A DNA stretch of 8,361 bases from Insolitispirillum peregrinum (lineage in GTDB: Bacteria > Pseudomonadota > Alphaproteobacteria > Rhodospirillales > Rhodospirillaceae). Both the position numbers and the translations under genes were made by a program. How positions within the stretch are numbered: the first letter of the stretch is position 1; each line of letters begins with the position of its first letter. Location of the stretch: the NCBI RefSeq assembly GCF_042665255.1, contig NZ_JBHTCD010000065.1; one strand, 5' to 3'. This document shows positions 5,014 through 8,361 of the stretch, piece after piece. Below the pieces are notes generated by a model. The model ran no database searches. It saw only the letters and a list, made by a program, of their open reading frames with translations, and was not told where the DNA came from.

Positions 5014-7332
5014 ATGTCCGTTGAAAAGCTGCGAGGCCGTACCCCTCCGCCCGAAGTCAAGGACGCCATGACCGCCAGCGAGTTCAATCTGTGGTGTGCC
5101 ATGAATGGCAAACCGTACCGGATGGCTCGGCATGTCTGGCCCGACGGTGCCTGGGAATGGGATGTCGAATACCGTCCGGGACGCCCGGAAGGCACCATTG
5201 CCTATGGGACAGGGCAGGAAGACGAAACGCTGGCGACGCTGGCGGCGTTTGCTTTTGTCGCCGGGGTCGAATGGCAGGAAAGCCTGATGCGCCCGCAGGA
5301 TGTCGACGACGAGGACGACGACGACCTGCCAGTCGCAGACGAGCAGGCCCCGCGCCCGGCGCACCATGCCATTCAGGTGGCCGATGCCGACTATGCCGCC
5401 CGCGCCGGGGAATTCGAAGTCGTTGACGAGGCGCTGGCTGTGGCCGGGCAAGCGGTTGCAGTGGAAGGTGGTCCGGCTGGCGGCGAGGATGACGCCAGCC
5501 GCGACGACGACGATGACCTTGAGGATGAGGGCGACGAGGCTGACCTCGAAGAGGATGATGAGGAGGAGATCGACGAAGAAGACCTTGAGGATGAGGACTT
5601 TGACGAAGATGACCTCGACGAGGACGATCTGGATGGCGAGGCCGACGGCGCCGCTGAAGAACAAGATCTGGACGACGACGATCTGGAATTCGTTGATCCC
5701 GACGAAGAGTCCGCCCCGGTTGCTGCCGAACCCGTCGCTGCGCCCCCTGCTGCTGGTTTCGATGCCGCAGAAGAGTCTGCTGCTCCGTCCTATCTGCCGC
5801 CATCGGTGACGCTGCTGCAAGAGCCGCCGCAGTCGGAAGAAGAAGAGGCCGATGAACTGGCGCTGGCCAGCAATGCCCGGACTCTGGAAACGGTGCTGCG
5901 CAACTTCAAGGTTCGCGGCGAGATCATGCAGGTCAAGGCCGGGCCGGTGGTGACGCTGTATGAATTCGAGCCGGTGCCGGGAACCAAGTCTTCGACGGTG
6001 ATCAACCTGTCCGATGACATCGCCCGTTCGATGTCGGCAGTGACCGCCCGTATTGCGGTAGTGCCGGGGCGGTCGGTGATCGGGATCGAGCTGCCGAACC
6101 CCGAACGCGAAACCGTCTACCTGCGTGACATGATGGAAAGCCCGGCCTATGCCGAAACGGCGGCTCGCCTGCCGCTGGTGCTGGGCAAGGACATCGGCGG
6201 CGAGCCGGTGGTCGCCGATCTGGCCAAGATGCCGCACCTGCTGATTGCCGGGACCACCGGATCGGGCAAGTCGGTCGGCATCAACACCATGATCCTGTCG
6301 CTGCTGTACCGCCTGCCGCCGGAACGCTGCCGCCTGATCATGGTTGACCCCAAGATGCTGGAACTGAGCGTCTATGACGGCATTCCGCACCTGCTGACCC
6401 CGGTGGTGACCGACCCGAAGAAGGCCGTCGTTGCCATGAAGTGGGCGGTGAAGGAGATGGAAAGCCGTTACCGCTCGATGGCGGCGCTGGGCGTGCGCAA
6501 CATCGAAGGCTACAACGAGCGTGTCGGCGAACTGCTGGCCCGTGGCGAGCAGGTCACCCGCTCGGTGCAGGTGGGCTTTGACCGGGAAACCGGCGAGCCG
6601 ATCATGGAAGAACAGTATGTCGACCTGGCCAAGCTGCCGTACATCGTGGTGGTGGTCGATGAAATGGCCGACCTGATGCTGGTGGCGGGCAAGGAAATCG
6701 AAGCCGCCATCCAGCGTCTGGCCCAGATGGCGCGGGCGGCGGGGATCCACCTGATCATGGCCACCCAGCGCCCGAGCGTCGATGTGATCACCGGCACCAT
6801 CAAGGCCAACTTCCCGACCCGCATTTCCTTCCAGGTCACCAGCAAGATCGACAGTCGCACCATTCTGGGTGAGCAGGGTGCCGAGCAGTTGCTGGGGCAG
6901 GGTGACATGCTGTACATGGCTTCTGGCGGCCGGATTACCCGTGTCCACGGGCCGTTCGTTTCCGATGGCGAAGTGGAACAGGTGGTCAGCCACCTGAAGC
7001 GTCTGGGCTCGCCGGAATATCTGCACACCATCACCGAAGAAGAAGGTGATGATGATGGCGGCGACGATTACGGCTCGGGTGGTGCGGTGTTTGACGGCAC
7101 CTCGGTCGGTGAGGAAGGCAGCAGCGATCCCTATGATCAGGCGCTGGCTCTGGTTCTGCGCGAAGGCAAGGTGTCGGTGAGCTTTATCCAGCGTCACCTG
7201 CAGATCGGCTATAACCGCGCCGCCCGCATTGTCGAGCGCATGGAGCAGGAAGGCATCATCAGTGCCGCCAACCACGTCGGCAAGCGCGACATTCTGGTCA
7301 GTGCGTCGCGCTATCTGGTCGAGCGGGAGTGA
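5014..7332 (+). CDS. ftsK: FtsK/SpoIIIE-family DNA translocase, without membrane domain
   Basis: A 772-aa hexameric ATP-driven dsDNA pump that should move chromosomal DNA during division and act with XerCD at dif. Order of domains: an uncharacterised N-terminal region (about 13-97, with WPDGAWEWDVEYRPGRPEG), a very acidic linker (about 97-280; 52 of residues 158-232 are D or E), the alpha/beta motor (about 285-665) with Walker A GTTGSGKS (413-420) and Walker B IVVVVDEMADL (D549, E550), a short acidic and glycine-rich spacer, and the gamma winged helix (about 705-763) with IQRHLQIGYNRAARIVERME, which reads KOPS-type polar sequences. Classical FtsK has four N-terminal membrane helices; none is present. 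An in-frame TAG at 4996-4998 lies just upstream and the PAS gene ends at 4885, so no anchor could be encoded there. The architecture resembles Bacillus SftA. ATG 5014 has AGGAAG 11 bases upstream. The motor and gamma domains look intact. Confidence 0.95.
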   Translation: MSVEKLRGRTPPPEVKDAMTASEFNLWCAMNGKPYRMARHVWPDGAWEWDVEYRPGRPEGTIAYGTGQEDETLATLAAFAFVAGVEWQESLMRPQDVDDEDDDDLPVADEQAPRPAHHAIQVADADYAARAGEFEVVDEALAVAGQAVAVEGGPAGGEDDASRDDDDDLEDEGDEADLEEDDEEEIDEEDLEDEDFDEDDLDEDDLDGEADGAAEEQDLDDDDLEFVDPDEESAPVAAEPVAAPPAAGFDAAEESAAPSYLPPSVTLLQEPPQSEEEEADELALASNARTLETVLRNFKVRGEIMQVKAGPVVTLYEFEPVPGTKSSTVINLSDDIARSMSAVTARIAVVPGRSVIGIELPNPERETVYLRDMMESPAYAETAARLPLVLGKDIGGEPVVADLAKMPHLLIAGTTGSGKSVGINTMILSLLYRLPPERCRLIMVDPKMLELSVYDGIPHLLTPVVTDPKKAVVAMKWAVKEMESRYRSMAALGVRNIEGYNERVGELLARGEQVTRSVQVGFDRETGEPIMEEQYVDLAKLPYIVVVVDEMADLMLVAGKEIEAAIQRLAQMARAAGIHLIMATQRPSVDVITGTIKANFPTRISFQVTSKIDSRTILGEQGAEQLLGQGDMLYMASGGRITRVHGPFVSDGEVEQVVSHLKRLGSPEYLHTITEEEGDDDGGDDYGSGGAVFDGTSVGEEGSSDPYDQALALVLREGKVSVSFIQRHLQIGYNRAARIVERMEQEGIISAANHVGKRDILVSASRYLVERE

Positions 7333-7338
7333 AATAAC

Positions 7339-7403
7339 GGGGGCATCAAGGCCCTGGCGAGGTGTGGAACAGCGCTCCACGTCCTTGTTCACGGACTGTC
7401 GTG
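7339..7403 (-). repeat. Copy B of the dispersed palindromic repeat
   Basis: On the minus strand this reads CACGACAGTCCGTG (7403-7390), then GTGGAGCGCTGTTCCAC (7380-7364), then CCTCGCCAGGGCCTTGATG. These are the same modules as copy C at 7980-8034 (ATGGAGCGCTGCTCC and CCTCGCCGGGGCCTTGAGG). The GGGGCCTTGAGGCCCC palindrome has mismatches here, so this copy is older or degraded. It starts 7 bases after the ftsK stop. Confidence 0.75.
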
Positions 7404-7416
7404 CCCAGCGTGCAGT

Positions 7417-7471
7417 TTCACCGCACAAAAAAGCCCGGGGATGGTCGCCCGGGCTTTTTTTGTGCGGTGAA
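7417..7471. terminator. Bidirectional rho-independent terminator between ftsK and the convergent membrane protein gene
   Basis: The left arm (7417-7439) is TTCACCGCAC, six A, GCCCGGG. The right arm (7448-7471) is CCCGGGC, seven T, GTGCGGTGAA. The two arms are complementary over their whole length apart from one extra T, around an 8-base loop. The GC-rich core followed by a T run (or, on the other strand, the A run read as T) gives a terminator in both directions. It fits the convergent arrangement of ftsK (+) and the gene ending at 7480 (-). Confidence 0.88.
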
Positions 7472-7479
7472 GGCCGTCG

Positions 7480-7794
7480 TTACGACCGGCTGGTCCGCGC
7501 AATCATGCGGCTCATCCAGACGGCCAGCAGGACGAACGCCGCCAGAGTGATGGTGCCGAGCGACAGCACCTGAAACAGCATGTCCGGAGCAAAGCGGGTC
7601 AGCGAACCGGGACGCAGGACAACGAACTGGATAAAGGCCCAGATCAGGATCGGGGCGGCCATGAACGCAACCAGGACATAGGGAAGAAAGCGCATCGCAA
7701 CGGGTGCTCCGGTCAGGGGCCGCTGGGGGGAAGCCGAGGCGGCCTTGCGGGGGACAATGTTTGGTGTCTCTGGCGACCAAACGGAGCGGATCAT
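7480..7794 (-). CDS. Small two-helix membrane protein, unknown function
   Basis: I do not recognise a family. The ORF encodes two hydrophobic helices, LPYVLVAFMAAPILIWAFIQFVV and a second one around FQVLSLGTITLAAFVLLAVWM, joined by a short polar turn (RPGSLTRFAPD) and ending in the basic tail SRMIARTSRS. Both helices and the positive tail suggest a small inner-membrane protein. Three starts are possible: ATG 7848 (122 aa, AT-rich front, no ribosome binding site), ATG 7794 (104 aa, exactly where composition switches from AT-rich to coding-like) and ATG 7695 (71 aa, GGAG 11 bases upstream, begins at the first helix). I give 7794 as a compromise; 7695 is a real alternative. The gene is convergent with ftsK and shares its terminator. 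Confidence 0.6.
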   Translation of the reverse strand: MIRSVWSPETPNIVPRKAASASPQRPLTGAPVAMRFLPYVLVAFMAAPILIWAFIQFVVLRPGSLTRFAPDMLFQVLSLGTITLAAFVLLAVWMSRMIARTSRS

Positions 7795-7979
7795 AGAATT
7801 TATATTTGCAATAACAACCATGAAACATTTGTGGTCAAATAAAACCATATCTATTTTAATGGCATAGGCGCAAATAATACAGTTCAGGAAAGGCTATTGA
7901 TAGTATTCCATGTTGTTATTGTGGATATCGTCTGTGCTTGTCCTTAGGTCAGTGTGCGTTAAATCTGGCGCAACAGGGC

Positions 7980-8135
7980 AGGACAAAAAGATCATGGAGC
8001 GCTGCTCCAAACCTCGCCGGGGCCTTGAGGCCCCAGACCCCATTGACTTGATATTGAAAGAAAAAATGGGGGTTCGGGGGCATCGCCTCCGAACGGGTAT
8101 GGGCGGTAGCCCATTCTCCTGCACGGACTGTCGTG
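7980..8135 (+). repeat. Copy C of the dispersed palindromic repeat, the most complete, with five hairpins
   Basis: Hairpins in order: TGGAGC-GCT-GCTCCA (7995-8009); GGGGCC-TTGA-GGCCCC (8019-8034); GTTCGGGGGC-ATC-GCCTCCGAAC (8072-8094, one G.T pair); ATGGGC-GGTA-GCCCAT (8099-8114); and the imperfect palindrome CACGGACTGTCGTG (8122-8135). The first two modules recur in copy B on the other strand, the first (plus the CACGAC module) recurs in copy A, and the 14-base CACGGACTGTCGTG is identical at 7390-7403. Confidence 0.8.
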
Positions 8136-8153
8136 TAATGTGGCGTTAGATTT

Positions 8154-8184
8154 AGAGCGTTTTCACACCGAGCGAAAACGCTCT
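8154..8184. repeat. REP-like palindrome AGAGCGTTTTC / GAAAACGCTCT
   Basis: A perfect 11-base-pair inverted repeat (8154-8164 with 8174-8184) around a 9-base loop. It shares arm sequence with the next palindrome (GCATTTTC / GAAAATGC), differing by a complementary G/A change, so the two belong to one family. It is followed by TCCCTTTT and could also act as a weak terminator. Confidence 0.75.
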
Positions 8185-8198
8185 TCCCTTTTAGTGCC

Positions 8199-8246
8199 GC
8201 ATTTTCCGAGCCGTTGACCGGAGACGGTCAACTTGAAAATGCTCTA
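8199..8246. repeat. REP-like palindrome with nested stem, interrupted at its right edge by an IS5-family element
   Basis: The outer stem is GCATTTTC (8199-8206) with GAAAATGC (8235-8242). The inner stem is GTTGACCG (8213-8220) with CGGTCAAC (8225-8232), closed by a GAGA tetraloop (GNRA type). The asymmetric internal loop is 6 bases on the left and 2 on the right. The right arm continues GAAAATGCTCTA, where the IS begins. Confidence 0.75.
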
Positions 8247-8361
8247 GGTTCTGTTGACAAAGGGTATCCATAGTTTGGCAGATACGAGACATACAAAGCC
8301 GAGAAATGAATCTGCTGTCTTGTCGTATCGGGTAGAGATCCGACGCCAGTTCTTGAGTTTG
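8244..8361 (-). CDS. IS5-family transposase, C-terminal fragment (runs off the window)
   Basis: On the minus strand from 8360 the frame reads KLKNWRRISTRYDKTADSFL and continues to WIPFVNRT, ending in TAG at 8246-8244. LKxWRRIxTRYDKTAxxFL is the familiar C-terminal end of IS5-family DDE transposases, just after the catalytic glutamate region, which would lie beyond the window. The coding sequence runs right to the end of the element. The TAG uses bases outside the apparent IS terminus (8247), so the stop codon appears to be supplied by the flanking target DNA. Completeness cannot be judged because 38 codons only are visible. Confidence 0.88.
   Translation of the reverse strand, partial: KLKNWRRISTRYDKTADSFLGFVCLVSAKLWIPFVNRT
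8247..8361. mobile_element. IS5-family insertion sequence, one end only
   Basis: The element appears to begin with GGTTCTGTTGACAAAGGG at 8247, a terminus of the IS5-family kind, and continues past the window end. The visible flank is GCTCTA, part of a REP-like palindrome. CTAG (8244-8247) spans the junction, compatible with the short TA or CTAG-type targets of some IS5 members. The other end and any target duplication are out of view. Confidence 0.75.

Larger units (their letters stand above)
7795..8243. other. Intergenic region: AT-rich stretch followed by a cluster of palindromic repeats
   Basis: Bases 7795-7930 are clearly AT-rich compared with the rest of the window and should include the promoter of the leftward membrane protein gene. 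I see no strong -35/-10 pair, although TATAAA directly before ATG 7794 could support a leaderless transcript. From about 7980 to 8242 the region is a series of hairpins (copy C plus two further palindromes). A 79-codon plus-strand ORF at 7910-8149 is only repeat sequence read in frame. Confidence 0.6.

Noticed and set aside
4951..7428. An 825-codon open frame on the minus strand opposite ftsK
   Set aside because: It mirrors the GC-biased codons of ftsK, is rich in His/Arg/Gln with no recognisable domain, starts inside repeat copy B, and overlaps a gene with unmistakable motifs.
7910..8149. 79-codon plus-strand ORF containing ERCSKPRRGLEAPDPID
   Set aside because: It consists almost entirely of hairpins of repeat copy C. 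The same peptide appears in frame in copy B, so it reflects the repeat DNA, not a gene.
1..8361. CRISPR array, tRNA, rRNA, phage or defence system
   Set aside because: No regularly spaced identical repeats, no cloverleaf or rRNA sequence, and no defence-type genes. The repeats seen are palindromic and irregularly placed.

Overview
The window (8,361 bases, GC-rich coding DNA with AT-richer gaps) looks like chromosomal DNA of an alphaproteobacterium, most likely a Rhodospirillales-type organism. That assignment is an inference. It rests on the NifU-like scaffold lacking the third cysteine, the PAS_5-type protein, the style of the acyl-CoA synthetase, and intergenic palindromes of the GAAAACGCTCT and AACCGG/TTTTGCG kind that I recall from alphaproteobacterial genomes. 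No database was searched.

Layout: bases 1-111 are the 3' end of an IS110-family transposase gene (+). Directly after it, on the minus strand, lies nhaA (Na+/H+ antiporter), preceded in its transcription direction by a long-chain acyl-CoA synthetase gene. These two could be co-transcribed. A 611-base gap (3188-3798) then holds a very strong ribosome binding site for the synthetase, an inverted pair of hairpin repeats and a decayed copy of another dispersed repeat. Three plus-strand genes follow: a NifU-like Fe-S scaffold, a PAS_5 protein, and a large FtsK/SpoIIIE DNA translocase with no membrane segments and a long acidic linker. A nearly symmetric terminator separates ftsK from a convergent small two-helix membrane protein. 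The rest (7795-8361) is an AT-rich stretch, then a dense run of hairpin repeats, then the end of an IS5-family element whose transposase runs off the window on the minus strand.

The genes do not form one obvious pathway: they are housekeeping or physiological genes (ion homeostasis, fatty acid activation, Fe-S cluster assembly, sensing, chromosome segregation). The window is bounded on both sides by IS fragments and its gaps are filled with palindromic repeats. The two most notable points are the FtsK, whose architecture resembles the soluble SftA type rather than membrane FtsK, and the repeats: two hairpin families, one with compensatory base-pair changes between its copies, and an IS5 element inserted exactly at the edge of a palindrome.
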